Shown: positions 44,121 to 53,400, counted from the stretch's first letter. The stretch: DNA of 64,000 nucleotides from BOG-908 sp963848205 (GCA_963848205.1 CAWKCV010000003.1:1426001-1490000), one strand, 5' to 3'. Notes: a model not told the origin generated them from the letters alone. Made by a program: numbers and translations.

Positions 44121-45077
44121 ATGCGCCTGCTGACTTTGACCACGGCCCTGACCGTGGCTGCGATATCCAACGCGGCTTTTGCCCAGGCGCCCAAGCCTGC
44201 CGCCTCGGCCGCGACGTCGCCCGCCGGCGCGCCGGCCGCGCCGGTCCAGCAGAACCCGATTGTAGTGACGGTCAACAACGAGCCGATCCGCGTCTCGGAC
44301 GTCGCCGCCTGGATCGAGGCGCATGTGCCGGCCGAGCAGCGCGCGCAGGTTCCGCAGGATCGTCTGTTCAGCGTGGCGGTGAACCAGTTGGCCACCGGCA
44401 AGGCGCTGCAGATCATGGCGCGCAAGCAGGGATTGGACCGCGACAGCGCCGTTTCGCGTCAGATGCAGTCGGCTGCCGACGAGGTGTTGCAGCGTGCCAT
44501 CCTGGTCAAGACGGTGATGCCGCAGGTGAACGAAGAGGCGATCAAGGCGCAGTACGACAAGCAATATGCCGGCAAGCCGGGCGAGCCGCAGGTGCATGCG
44601 CGCCATATTCTGGTCGACAGCGAGGCCAAGGCGAAGGACGTGATCAAGCAGCTGCAGGCTGGCGCGAAGTTCGAGGATCTGGCCAAGAAGTATGGCGACC
44701 CGAAGGATGCGGCGACGCAGCAGGGCGGCGATCTGGGCACGTTCAAGCGAGGCGACATGCTGCCGGAGTTCTCCGACGCGGCGTTCAAGCTGAAGAAGGG
44801 TGAGTACACGACCACCCCGGTCAAGACGCGTTATGGCTGGCACGTCATTCAGGTGCTCGACACCAGTGTTTCGACCCCGCCGTCCTACGACACGGTGCAT
44901 GACGAAATCCGGCAAGGCTTGATGCGCCAGGATGCGGAAGCATTGGGCGCCAAGGCGCGCGATCAGGTCAAGATCGTGGCCTACGGTCAGGACGGCAAGC
45001 CGATCAAGCAAGCGGCCGCGACGACGGCAGCGCCGGCGGCGGCAAAGCCTGCTCCGGCCGCACCGGCCAAAAAGTAG
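44121..45077 (+). CDS. Periplasmic peptidyl-prolyl cis-trans isomerase (parvulin, PpiC-type)
   Basis: A 318-residue exported protein with signal peptide LLTLTTALTVAAISNAAFAQ, a helical N-domain, and a parvulin domain at about residues 155-245: VHARHILVDSEAKAKDVIKQ, FEDLAKKYGDPKDAATQQGG, DLGTFKRGDMLPEFSDAAF, YGWHVIQVLD. All the usual catalytic region motifs are present. The Ala/Pro/Lys tail is low complexity. It helps fold exported proteins, fitting its place beside secA (divergent). GAGG lies 5-6 bases before ATG 44121. argJ follows after 8 bases. Confidence 0.93.
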   Translation: MRLLTLTTALTVAAISNAAFAQAPKPAASAATSPAGAPAAPVQQNPIVVTVNNEPIRVSDVAAWIEAHVPAEQRAQVPQDRLFSVAVNQLATGKALQIMARKQGLDRDSAVSRQMQSAADEVLQRAILVKTVMPQVNEEAIKAQYDKQYAGKPGEPQVHARHILVDSEAKAKDVIKQLQAGAKFEDLAKKYGDPKDAATQQGGDLGTFKRGDMLPEFSDAAFKLKKGEYTTTPVKTRYGWHVIQVLDTSVSTPPSYDTVHDEIRQGLMRQDAEALGAKARDQVKIVAYGQDGKPIKQAAATTAAPAAAKPAPAAPAKK

Positions 45078-45085
45078 CCTCACGG

Positions 45086-46306
45086 GTGGCGGTCATCACC
45101 GCCATCTCGCCGTTGGCCGTGCCGTTGCCAGCGCTGGCGCCGATCAGGGGCGTCCGGCTGGCGGCTGGTGCGGCGGGCATCCGGTATGTCGGCCGGACGG
45201 ATTTGTTTTTGGCCGAGTTTGCGCCGGGCACTCAGGTGGCCGGCGTTTTCACGCGCAACCGCTGCCCTGGCGCGCCGATCGATTGGTGCCGCGCAGCTTT
45301 GGCAGGTGGCACGGCGCGGGCGCTGGTCGTCAATGCCGGAAATGCGAACGTATTTACCGGCGAGGCCGGGCGGGTGGCCTGCCGGGCAACGGCCGAGGCG
45401 GCGGCGGCGGTTGCGGGCTGCGCGACGGGCGAGGTGTTTCTGGCAAGCACGGGGGTGATCGGCCAGGAACTCGACTACGGGCGTATCAGCGCGGCGCTGC
45501 CGGGGCTGCATGCCCGCCTGTCGGATGGGGCGCTGGAAGAGGCCGCGCGCGGCATGATGACGACCGATACGTTCCCCAAGGCCGCCACCCGGACGACTAT
45601 GATGGGCGGCATCGAGGTTCGTATCACCGGGATTGCCAAGGGCAGCGGCATGATCGCGCCTGACATGGCAACCATGCTGTGCTTCGTGTTCACCGATGCC
45701 GCCATTCCGGCCGCCGCGTTGCAGAAGATGCTCGCGGCCGGCGTGGATGCCAGTTTCAACTGCACCACCGTCGATGCCGACACCTCGACCAGCGATACGG
45801 TGCTGCTGTTCGCCACCGGACAGGCTGGGAACCCGCCCGATGCGCCGCTCGACGATTTCGCACGGGCGTTGAATGAGGTCCTGCTCGATTTGGCGATTGC
45901 CGTGGTGCGCGACGGCGAGGGTGCGCAGAAGATGATCCGCATCGATGTGACCGGTGCGCAGGGGGATGGCAGCGCACGGCGCGTGGCGCTGGCGGTGGCC
46001 AATTCGCCGTTGGTGAAGACGGCGGTGGCGGGGCAGGACGCCAATTGGGGGCGGATCGTGATGGCGGTTGGGCGGGCAGGCGAGCCGGCCGATCGGGATC
46101 GGCTGAGCATCGCGATCGGCGGCGTGTGGATGGCGCGGAACGGCAGCGTGGTGGCCGGCTACGACGAGGCGCCGGTGGTTGCGCATATGCACGGGCGCGA
46201 CATCGAGATCGAAATCGACATGGGATTGGGCGAAGGCAGGGGCCGCGCCTGGACGTGCGACCTCACGCACGGCTACATCGACATCAATGGCAGCTATCGA
46301 AGCTAG
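45086..46306 (+). CDS. argJ: Bifunctional ornithine acetyltransferase / N-acetylglutamate synthase
   Basis: ArgJ cycles the acetyl group between N-acetylornithine and glutamate in arginine biosynthesis. The 406-residue precursor is cleaved autocatalytically before the Thr of GMIAPDMATMLCF (near residue 200), giving the alpha and beta chains. Other motifs are NAGNANVFTGEAG near 85-97, the substrate segment MMTTDTFPKAATR near 155, and GQDANWGRIVMAVGRAG near 315. GTG start 45086, coupled to ppiC. The last 20 bases overlap the following GNAT-Nudix gene. Confidence 0.95.
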   Translation: MAVITAISPLAVPLPALAPIRGVRLAAGAAGIRYVGRTDLFLAEFAPGTQVAGVFTRNRCPGAPIDWCRAALAGGTARALVVNAGNANVFTGEAGRVACRATAEAAAAVAGCATGEVFLASTGVIGQELDYGRISAALPGLHARLSDGALEEAARGMMTTDTFPKAATRTTMMGGIEVRITGIAKGSGMIAPDMATMLCFVFTDAAIPAAALQKMLAAGVDASFNCTTVDADTSTSDTVLLFATGQAGNPPDAPLDDFARALNEVLLDLAIAVVRDGEGAQKMIRIDVTGAQGDGSARRVALAVANSPLVKTAVAGQDANWGRIVMAVGRAGEPADRDRLSIAIGGVWMARNGSVVAGYDEAPVVAHMHGRDIEIEIDMGLGEGRGRAWTCDLTHGYIDINGSYRS

Positions 46307-47312
46307 CCCGCCGCCGGCCGGGGATGTCGACGTATTGGTGACTGAACGGCTGCGGTTGCGGCCATTGCAGGCCTCTGACGCGCCGTTCATTCATCGCCTG
46401 GTCAATCCTTGGCCGGTCATCCGCATGCTGGCCCGCGTGCCTTACCCCTACTCGCTGGCGTTGACGGATGAATATATCGCGTCGGCTGCCGCGTTGCGGG
46501 CCGAGGGGCGCGGCTACCATTTCGCCATCACCGGGCAGGAAGACGGCACTGAGATCATCATTGGCTGCGTGGCCGTGACGCTTGATCTGCCCACGCGCAC
46601 CGGTCATCTGGGCTACTGGGTGGGGCAGCGTTTCTGGGGGCACGGCGTGGCGCGCGAGGCCGCGGCGCGCCTGGTACGCTGGGCGCTGGCGAATTTGCCT
46701 GTGGACCGGATATCGGCAGAGGTCTCCATCGACAACCCGGCCAGCGAAGCGGTACTGCGCCATCTTGGGTTTCGCGAGACCGGCACCTCGATGTTGCACT
46801 TTCTGGCGCGCGACGCAGAGACGGAGGTGCTCGTTTTCGAAGCGAGGCGCGAAGATATTTTCGGCCATGTGGAGACTGTGATGCCCGAGCCGGGCTCGCC
46901 GGAAGCGTTGGGCAAGCCGCTGCTGCTGGTGGCGGCTTGCGCGCTGATCGACAGCGACACGCGCATTCTTCTCGCGCGCCGGCCTGAGGGCAAGAAAATG
47001 GCCGGGTTATGGGAGTTTCCGGGCGGCAAGCTGCATCCTGGCGAGACGCCGGAAGCGGCCCTGATCCGCGAATTGCGCGAAGAGCTGGGCATCGATGTGA
47101 CGGAGGCGTGCCTGGCCCCGTTTGCGTTTGCGAGCCACGCCTATGAGCGGTTCCATTTGTTGATGCCGCTGTATTTGTGCCGGCGCTGGCAGGGGTTTGT
47201 GCAGCCGCTGGAGGGACAGGCGCTGGCCTGGGTGAAGCCGGAAAAGCTGAGCGAATATGAAATGCCCGCCGCCGACAAGCCCTTAGTACCACTTTTGCGC
47301 GGGTTCCTGTGA
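46287..47312 (+). CDS. GNAT acetyltransferase - Nudix (MutT-like) fusion protein
   Basis: A 341-residue two-domain protein. Residues 1-185 are a RimJ-like GNAT domain (LVTERLRLRPLQASDAPFI, GHLGYWVGQRFWGHGVAREA, IDNPASEAVLRHLGFRETG). Residues about 210-340 are a MutT-type Nudix domain with the full Nudix box GKLHPGETPEAALIRELREE followed by LGID, and a preceding RRPEGKKMAGLWEFPGG as in 8-oxo-dGTP hydrolases. The start ATG 46287 lies inside the end of argJ (20-base overlap), so translation is coupled. Bifunctional GNAT/MutT proteins of this kind are known in Acetobacteraceae. A role linking protein or amino acid acetylation to nucleotide-pool cleaning is not established. Confidence 0.92.
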   Translation: MAAIEASPPPAGDVDVLVTERLRLRPLQASDAPFIHRLVNPWPVIRMLARVPYPYSLALTDEYIASAAALRAEGRGYHFAITGQEDGTEIIIGCVAVTLDLPTRTGHLGYWVGQRFWGHGVAREAAARLVRWALANLPVDRISAEVSIDNPASEAVLRHLGFRETGTSMLHFLARDAETEVLVFEARREDIFGHVETVMPEPGSPEALGKPLLLVAACALIDSDTRILLARRPEGKKMAGLWEFPGGKLHPGETPEAALIRELREELGIDVTEACLAPFAFASHAYERFHLLMPLYLCRRWQGFVQPLEGQALAWVKPEKLSEYEMPAADKPLVPLLRGFL

Positions 47313-47361
47313 AACCGAAAGTTTTTTGGTCCGGTTTTTCTAAAGAGGACTACTTCCTTCC
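47313..47361 (+). repeat. Boundary hairpin repeat (forward, before GMC oxidoreductase)
   Basis: AACCGAAAGTTTTTTGGTCC then GGTTTTTCTAAAGAGGACTA then CTTCC. It directly follows the stop of the GNAT-Nudix gene; the stem has mismatches. Confidence 0.75.
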
Positions 47362-47393
47362 TTACCAATCCACCAGACTAGCGGTCCCCTGAG

Positions 47394-48956
47394 ATGGCTC
47401 GTTACGACATCATCGTCATCGGCAGCGGCCCCGGCGGCGCTTCGCTGGTGCATCGCCTCGCGCCGACCGGCAAGCGAATCCTGCTGCTGGAGCGTGGGGA
47501 CTATCTGCCGCGTAGCCAGGCGAACTGGGATTCCAAAACCGTGTTCGTCGATGGCGCCTACCAGGCCAAGGAGACTTGGTACAGCAGCAAGGGCGAGGCG
47601 TTTCGTCCCGGTCTGCATTATTTTGTCGGCGGCAACTCGAAGGTTTACGGGGCGGCGCTGTTTCGCTTCCGCGAGCGCGATTTTGGGGAAGTCGTGCATG
47701 AGAACGGCGTCTCGCCCGCGTGGCCGGTGTCGTACGCGGATTTCGAGCCATTCTATACCGAGGCTGAACGGCTTTTCTCGGTGCATGGGCAGCGCGGAGA
47801 GGATCCGTTGGAGCCGCCGGCTTCGGCCGAGTATCCCCACCCACCGGTTTCGCACGAGCCAAATATTCAGGCATTGCACGACCGGCTGACGGCGCAGGGT
47901 TTGCACCCGTTCCATTTGCCGCTGGGCATAAAATTGGACGAACGCGACGGCAAGCCGACGCCGACGAGCGTGTGCATACGATGTGACGCGTTCGACGGAT
48001 TTCCGTGTTTGCTGAACGGCAAGGCCGACGCGCAAGTGATGTGCGTGGACCCGACTTTGGCGGCCAATTCGAATGTGGAGTTGCTGACCGGGGCGTATGT
48101 GACACGGCTTTCGACGAGTGCCTCTGGTCGTGAGGTGACCGGCGTGCACGTGGAGCGTGGCGGCGTGCAGGAGACGTATGAGGGGGACATCGTCGTCATT
48201 GCCTGCGGCGCGTTATCGTCGGCGCTGCTGCTGCTGCGTTCTGCCAACGACGCGCACCCGCACGGACTGGCGAACGGCTCGGGCCAGGTCGGACGCAATT
48301 ACATGCGGCACAACCAGTCCGTGCTGATGGCGCTAATGCGCGAGCCAAATGATACGGTGTTCCAGAAGACATTGGCGCTGTCGGACTTCTATTTCGGGTC
48401 GGATGATTGGGAATATCCGCTCGGTCTCATCCAGATGTGTGCGACGTCGCATGCCGAGCAGATCAAGGGGGAGGCTCTGTCACCCTGGCTGGAATGGCTG
48501 CCGAACATGCCTTTCGATACGATGGCTCGCCACTCGATGGATTTTTGGCTATCGTCGGAAGATCTGCCGCGGCCGGAGAATCGCATCTATTACAAAGACG
48601 GCCGAGTGATGCTGGATGTAACCGAGCAAGGCGGGGAAGCTCATAAGCGTTTGAGAAAAAAGCTCGAACAGGTCATGCACCGGAACGGGGCGCACGAGGT
48701 GATGATGGAGCGCAGCCTTTATCTGGGTAAGAACATCCCGATCAGCGGCACTGCACACCAGGCGGGCACATTACGGTTCGGACCCGATCCAGCGCGCGCT
48801 GTGCTCGATCTCGACTGCAAGGCGCATGAACTCGACAATCTCTACGTGACAGACGCGAGCTTTTTTCCGTCCATCGCCGCGGTGAACCCGACGCTGACAA
48901 TTATTGCCAACGCATTGCGTGTAGCCGAGCATCTAGAGAAGCGACTGAGCCCATGA
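47394..48956 (+). CDS. GMC family FAD-dependent oxidoreductase
   Basis: A 520-residue flavoprotein of the glucose-methanol-choline oxidoreductase family. The FAD fold is IVIGSGPGGASLVHRLA at residues 7-23 with the GMC segment LHYFVGGNSKVYGAAL near 80; the C-terminal GMC_oxred_C domain has GTAHQAGTLRFG near 455 and VTDASFFPSIAAVNPTL then TIIANALR near the end. No signal peptide is seen. First gene of a tight five-gene operon (4-base overlaps) with DoxX-like, cupin, SMP-30 and VOC proteins; with the lactonase this suggests oxidation of a sugar or polyol to a lactone. The natural substrate is unknown. Confidence 0.9.
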   Translation: MARYDIIVIGSGPGGASLVHRLAPTGKRILLLERGDYLPRSQANWDSKTVFVDGAYQAKETWYSSKGEAFRPGLHYFVGGNSKVYGAALFRFRERDFGEVVHENGVSPAWPVSYADFEPFYTEAERLFSVHGQRGEDPLEPPASAEYPHPPVSHEPNIQALHDRLTAQGLHPFHLPLGIKLDERDGKPTPTSVCIRCDAFDGFPCLLNGKADAQVMCVDPTLAANSNVELLTGAYVTRLSTSASGREVTGVHVERGGVQETYEGDIVVIACGALSSALLLLRSANDAHPHGLANGSGQVGRNYMRHNQSVLMALMREPNDTVFQKTLALSDFYFGSDDWEYPLGLIQMCATSHAEQIKGEALSPWLEWLPNMPFDTMARHSMDFWLSSEDLPRPENRIYYKDGRVMLDVTEQGGEAHKRLRKKLEQVMHRNGAHEVMMERSLYLGKNIPISGTAHQAGTLRFGPDPARAVLDLDCKAHELDNLYVTDASFFPSIAAVNPTLTIIANALRVAEHLEKRLSP

Positions 48957-49417
48957 CCATTGCGGCATTGACGACGATCGCGGTTCGCTACCTGCTTGTC
49001 ATGCTGTTCTTCCCGTTCAGCGCGCTGGATAAGATCCTTAATTTCCGAGGCGCCGTCAGCCAAGCCGCCCAGATCGTTCCTGGTAGCGCTGCTATTCTGC
49101 TGATCGTGGCAGGCTTGAGCGTAGAAATCCTGATGCCGCTTGCCATTCTCACAGGTACGGCCGATCGCGCGGCCGGGCTGGTCATGGCCGGCTATTGTAT
49201 GGTGACTGCTCTGCTATGGAAGCAGTTCTGGCATCCAGGCGATTTCTGGCGTGCCGGCGACAGCAAAGCGCGCAACCTTTTCTGGGATTTCCTGAAAAAC
49301 TTCTCGCTTGCCGGAGGATTTCTTTTGTTGGTGGTTGATTCAAACGGCGGTCTGTCCGAGCTTTTCACTCACCCCCTCGCCTCCTCTCACCCCTATGCTG
49401 CGGTGAGCGCGCCGTGA
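48953..49417 (+). CDS. DoxX-like membrane protein
   Basis: A 154-residue protein with four hydrophobic helices (RYLLVMLFFPFSAL, AAILLIVAGLSVEILMPLAIL, AAGLVMAGYCMVTALL, FSLAGGFLLLVVD) as in the DoxX/YphA family, whose members often partner redox enzymes in quinone reduction or sulfur metabolism. ATGA overlap with the GMC gene and GTGA overlap with the cupin gene. It could pass electrons from the GMC flavin to the quinone pool; this is inference. Confidence 0.8.
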   Translation: MTIAALTTIAVRYLLVMLFFPFSALDKILNFRGAVSQAAQIVPGSAAILLIVAGLSVEILMPLAILTGTADRAAGLVMAGYCMVTALLWKQFWHPGDFWRAGDSKARNLFWDFLKNFSLAGGFLLLVVDSNGGLSELFTHPLASSHPYAAVSAP

Positions 49418-49863
49418 GCGATTCGGGAGACCGGCCGCGGGTTGCCTACTGGCATTTGTGGACCGACAAGGATGGCATAAGTCATCAAGCACGTTGCGAA
49501 CTGAGCGAGTTCGAACTGCATGGCGTGGGTGCGGCTGATCCGCAATGGAACAACCGGCAGCAAAGGTGTGAGAGCACGATTGTATATACCGTGCAGCCGG
49601 TCGGGTGGATTGGCGAGTGGCATGAAAACCCGGCGCCACAATGGATCGTGCCGCTGTCCGGCAGGTGGTGGGTGGAAGCGATGGACGGCGTGCGCGTCGA
49701 GATGGGACCGGGCGAGTTGTCGCTAGGCGAAGATCAAGCTTGTCGCAGAGATGCGCAAGGCCGCTTTGGCCATCGATCAGGCGTTGTGGGCGACACGCCG
49801 GCGGTGTTGATGACGATTCAGCTCCATGTCCCGCCCGTTCGATTTCCCTGCCATTTCGAGTAG
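49414..49863 (+). CDS. Cupin-like protein
   Basis: A 149-residue protein with a beta-barrel cupin appearance: WHENPAPQWIVPLSGRWWVEA near residues 69-89 and MGPGELSLGED near 100, followed by GRFGHRSGVVGDTPAVLMTIQLH. The metal-ligand pattern is partial (His70, Glu71, Gln77, His119). GTG 49414 overlaps the DoxX-like stop. A metal-dependent isomerase, dioxygenase or binding role in the operon pathway is possible but not shown. Confidence 0.72.
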   Translation: MSDSGDRPRVAYWHLWTDKDGISHQARCELSEFELHGVGAADPQWNNRQQRCESTIVYTVQPVGWIGEWHENPAPQWIVPLSGRWWVEAMDGVRVEMGPGELSLGEDQACRRDAQGRFGHRSGVVGDTPAVLMTIQLHVPPVRFPCHFE

Positions 49864-49868
49864 ATCAC

Positions 49869-50771
49869 GTGTCCATCTATGATGTTCAGGATCCTGCATT
49901 TCACTCGCTCATTCTGCCGAACGCCGAATTACTGACGCTTGGCACCGGCTACGGATGGCTGGAAGGACCCGTGTGGTTCGCAGACGCAAACCAGCTTCTG
50001 GTCAGCGACATCCCAGGCGATCGGATTTTGCGCTGGACGCAGGATGGCGGCATGGGTGTGTTTCGCCAACCCTCCGGATACGCGAACGGTCACACGCGAG
50101 ATCGTCAGGGCAGGCTGATCAGCTGTTCGCATCAGCATCGTTGCATTACGCGGACAGAACTGGACGGGACAGTGACTGTGCTGGCGGACAGCTACCGGGG
50201 CAAACGGCTGAACAGCCCTAACGACGTGGTTGTGCATAGCGACGGCGCGATCTGGTTTACCGATCCGACTTACGGCATCAGCACAGACTATGAAGGCGGC
50301 AAGCAAGCCAGTGAGCTGCCGACTCAGGTCTATCGCCTCGATCCCGCCCTCGGCGAGCTAAGCGTGGTCAACGACGATCTCAGCGGCCCTAACGGCTTGT
50401 GCTTTTCACCCGACGAACAGCGGTTGTATATTTCCGACACGGGCGCGCAATTCGACGACAGTGCTAGCCGTCACATATATGCGTTCGATGTGACGGACAG
50501 CCGCGCGCTTTCCAACGGCCGCATTTTTCATACGATCACGGACGGTTACTCCGATGGACTCGCCTGCGATGAAGACGAGCACATCTGGTCGTCCGCTGGG
50601 GATGGTGTGCACTGCATCTCGAACACCGGGGCTCTGCTCGGCCGAATTCTGACCGGTTGCACCGTCGGCAATCTCGCCTTCGGTGGGCGCGCCCGCTCAC
50701 GATTGTTCATCTGTGCGGCGCATTCGCTCATGGCTATCTATACGAATGTGCGTGGCGCGCAACGCCCATGA
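49869..50771 (+). CDS. SMP-30/gluconolactonase family protein
   Basis: A 300-residue six-bladed beta-propeller of the SMP-30/gluconolactonase/LRE family, which hydrolyses sugar lactones with a divalent metal. Family motifs are GWLEGPVWFADANQLLVSDI near residues 27-46, LNSPNDVVVHSDGAIWFTDP near 115 (Asn and Asp metal ligands), and GPNGLCFSPDEQRLYISDTG near 175; a further metal Asp is in SDGLACDEDEHIWSS. GTG 49869 is 5 bases after the cupin stop; the longer frame upstream overlaps the cupin gene and is rejected. The stop overlaps the VOC gene (ATGA). It supports lactone formation by the GMC enzyme. Confidence 0.92.
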   Translation: MSIYDVQDPAFHSLILPNAELLTLGTGYGWLEGPVWFADANQLLVSDIPGDRILRWTQDGGMGVFRQPSGYANGHTRDRQGRLISCSHQHRCITRTELDGTVTVLADSYRGKRLNSPNDVVVHSDGAIWFTDPTYGISTDYEGGKQASELPTQVYRLDPALGELSVVNDDLSGPNGLCFSPDEQRLYISDTGAQFDDSASRHIYAFDVTDSRALSNGRIFHTITDGYSDGLACDEDEHIWSSAGDGVHCISNTGALLGRILTGCTVGNLAFGGRARSRLFICAAHSLMAIYTNVRGAQRP

Positions 50772-51571
50772 ACCGCGTCAACCGTCTCGAATACATTGGC
50801 ATCAACACCGCGAATCTCGATAAATCAACCGCGTTTTACACGAACTTTCTGGACTTTATCGTCTGCGAAGAGCCCGCTGAGAACTCGGCGCTGGCCGGGT
50901 TACTCGGCGTGCAATCAGTGCGCAGCATTCGTCTGCGTCGTGGTCACCAGACGATCGAACTCTCGCAGTGCACGCCGGCTGGATCGGCCTATCCCGCGGG
51001 CAGCAAAAGCAATGATAGCTGGTTCCAGCATTGTGCTCTGGTCACGGATGATGTGAGTAGAGCAGCGGCCAGGCTTGCAGGGAGCAACTTTCATCCAATC
51101 TCGACCGGGCCGGTGACGCTGCCAGGCGGGATTGTCGCTTACAAGTTCCGCGACCCGGAATGCCATCCGCTGGAACTGATCCAGTTTCCGTCTCCGCCAA
51201 ACGCAACAGCAGGCGGTATCGATCATTCTGCCATTTCGGTGGCGGATGCCGATCGCACCATCGCGTTCTACGAAAAAATCGGCCTCGAAGTTTTGGCCCG
51301 ACAGATCAATCACGGACCAGCACAGGATGCGCTCGACAACCTTTATCAAGTTTCAGCGGAGATTGTGGCTTTAACGCCACATAACCCGGCACCGCATGTT
51401 GAGCTGTTAGTGTATCGCACGCCTGTCGGCCGCGTTCTGCCGTTCCAACCCAATGACATCGCGGCAGCCCGTTTGGTCTTTGCTAGCCAACTGTCCGCCC
51501 CGTCCTTGCTGCGCGACCCGGATGGTCACTGCATACAATTAATCCCGGACAATAATAGGATTCCTAGTTGA
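50768..51571 (+). CDS. VOC family protein (two-module, glyoxalase/dioxygenase fold)
   Basis: A 267-residue protein with two vicinal-oxygen-chelate modules. Module 1 (about residues 1-135) has RLEYIGINTANLDKSTAFYT and HPLELIQFPSPP with HPLELIQ giving a metal Glu; module 2 (145-265) has IDHSAISVADADRTIAFYEKI and GHCIQLIPD. His and Glu ligands at the expected strand positions suggest a metal-dependent isomerase, lyase or dioxygenase. Last gene of the GMC operon, 53 bases before the porin gene. Reaction unknown. Confidence 0.87.
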   Translation: MNRVNRLEYIGINTANLDKSTAFYTNFLDFIVCEEPAENSALAGLLGVQSVRSIRLRRGHQTIELSQCTPAGSAYPAGSKSNDSWFQHCALVTDDVSRAAARLAGSNFHPISTGPVTLPGGIVAYKFRDPECHPLELIQFPSPPNATAGGIDHSAISVADADRTIAFYEKIGLEVLARQINHGPAQDALDNLYQVSAEIVALTPHNPAPHVELLVYRTPVGRVLPFQPNDIAAARLVFASQLSAPSLLRDPDGHCIQLIPDNNRIPS

Positions 51572-51624
51572 CCAATATGGATTGACCTGTCAGACGTTCT
51601 CATGTCGCACAGGGGAGATGCCAG

Positions 51625-53400
51625 TTGAAAACCAGCTCCAATGCTCGCCGGCTGATGTTGATGGCCGCAACCGCTTCGAGCTTGATCCTGGCGGTTGTGC
51701 CAGCAGATGCCGAACCCAGCGACACCCAAATGCAGGCCGTAGAACGTCAGATTCAGGCGCTGAAAACCGAACTGCAAGCAATAAGACAGCAGAATGCCCT
51801 GCGTGAGAGGCAATTGCGCACGATACGCAAAACGCAGTCCGCAACGATGGTCACACCGCCGGCTGGTCAGCCGATTGCGATCGTGCCGCAGATACCCACA
51901 GGCTACGCACTTGTTCCCGCATCTCCGGGCAGCCGCAGCGGGTCGGTCGTTCTTGCGCGCGTAGAGCAGCCCAAGGCCGCACCGACGCACATTGGAACGT
52001 TTCAGGTCGGCGCAGCCACGGTTACGCTCGGCGGCTTTTTGACCGCGGATATGGTCTTCCGGTCGCGTAACAGCGTGAGTGACATACAATCGAATTACAT
52101 TGCCGGCATGCCGGAGCGTTATCAGCCGCAATACCATGAGACCGAATATCATCTCGGCTCTCGCCTCAGTCGCTTGACCGGGCTGGTTTCCGCCAATCCC
52201 GATGAGTCGACCAAATTGCGTGCATATGTCTCAGCGGATTTCGAAGGTGGTGCACCCACATCGAACTATAATGAGAGCAATAGTTGGGTGCCCCGGTTGC
52301 GCGAAGCCTGGGCGTCGTATGATCGCAGCGATCTCGGGTTCGAAATTCTCGGCGGTCAGGCTTGGTCTTTGCTCACGATGAACCGTATTGGCACCGATCC
52401 GCTCAACGTAAATCCACCGTCGAATGTGGATGCAACATCGCAACCCGGTTTTACTTGGGCGCGCCAACCGCAAATTCGCTTTCTCAAGACCTTCGACAAC
52501 AGGCGTTACCAACTGGCTGTGTCGTTCGAAAATCCGGCGACCATTTATGGCGGCGCAGCGGTTCCCAGCACGCTTGGAACGCTGAACGTCAGCAACCCAG
52601 GCGTGGGTATCGATGGAACAGGCAGTAACTCGACAACGAGTGTCATCAGTTCAGTCACTACCGTTGGCGGTAAAACCACAACGTCCTCGGTCAGTGTCCT
52701 GACGCCTGGAAGCATCACGAACGACATAGCACCTGACATGATCGTCAAAGGTACTGCCGATTTCAGTCGCGCGCATCTCGAAGCTTATGCGATCGGCCGC
52801 GTGATCCACGACCGTTTGAGCCAATCTGGCACGGGACAAAGCAACACGCAGTTCGGCGGCGGTGCCGGTGGTGCGGCGCTGATACGCCTGATCCCGAAGT
52901 TTCTGGATTTCCAGGTAAGCGGCTTGGCTGGTCAAGGGATCAGTCGGTATGATTCCTCGCAACTTCCGGACGCCACTGTGGGCTCACACGGGCAGCCTGT
53001 TGTGTTGCCCGCCTGGCAGGCGTTGGTCGGCCTTACGGGCCACCCAACACCAAGCCTCGATATCTATGGTCTTTTGGGCACCGCCCAGGTCTCTGCCCGC
53101 TACTTTGATACGGGGGCGGGCAAGACCTTGAAGGGGTATGGTTACGGAAACCCGCTTTTTGACAATGCGGGCTGCGGCATAGAGCTTTCGCCGGCGAGCA
53201 CGTGCGCGGCGAATAGTACAGGGATCGTCCAGGGTTCCGTAGGCGCTTGGTATCGATTTTTCAAAGGCCCTTACGGAACCATGCAAGTCGGCTTGCAGTA
53301 TGCTTACGCCCGCAGATTTGTGGCGCAAGGCTACGGTCCTACTCCTCAGACCGACAACAACAACTTTTTTCTAAGCTTTCGATATTTTCCGTTTCAATGA
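51625..53400 (+). CDS. DcaP-like outer membrane porin (paralogue 1)
   Basis: A 591-residue exported protein: signal peptide LMLMAATASSLILAVVPADA, an N-terminal coiled coil (VERQIQALKTELQAIRQQNA) as in DcaP trimeric porins, and a long beta-strand barrel ending FLSFRYFPFQ with an aromatic-rich last strand. A Ser/Thr/Gly-rich loop (about residues 335-365, GSNSTTSVISSV) interrupts the barrel. TTG 51625 has AGGGGAG 6-7 bases upstream. Closely related to the minus-strand porin at 55579. It lies downstream of the GMC operon and may import its substrate. Confidence 0.85.
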   Translation: MKTSSNARRLMLMAATASSLILAVVPADAEPSDTQMQAVERQIQALKTELQAIRQQNALRERQLRTIRKTQSATMVTPPAGQPIAIVPQIPTGYALVPASPGSRSGSVVLARVEQPKAAPTHIGTFQVGAATVTLGGFLTADMVFRSRNSVSDIQSNYIAGMPERYQPQYHETEYHLGSRLSRLTGLVSANPDESTKLRAYVSADFEGGAPTSNYNESNSWVPRLREAWASYDRSDLGFEILGGQAWSLLTMNRIGTDPLNVNPPSNVDATSQPGFTWARQPQIRFLKTFDNRRYQLAVSFENPATIYGGAAVPSTLGTLNVSNPGVGIDGTGSNSTTSVISSVTTVGGKTTTSSVSVLTPGSITNDIAPDMIVKGTADFSRAHLEAYAIGRVIHDRLSQSGTGQSNTQFGGGAGGAALIRLIPKFLDFQVSGLAGQGISRYDSSQLPDATVGSHGQPVVLPAWQALVGLTGHPTPSLDIYGLLGTAQVSARYFDTGAGKTLKGYGYGNPLFDNAGCGIELSPASTCAANSTGIVQGSVGAWYRFFKGPYGTMQVGLQYAYARRFVAQGYGPTPQTDNNNFFLSFRYFPFQ

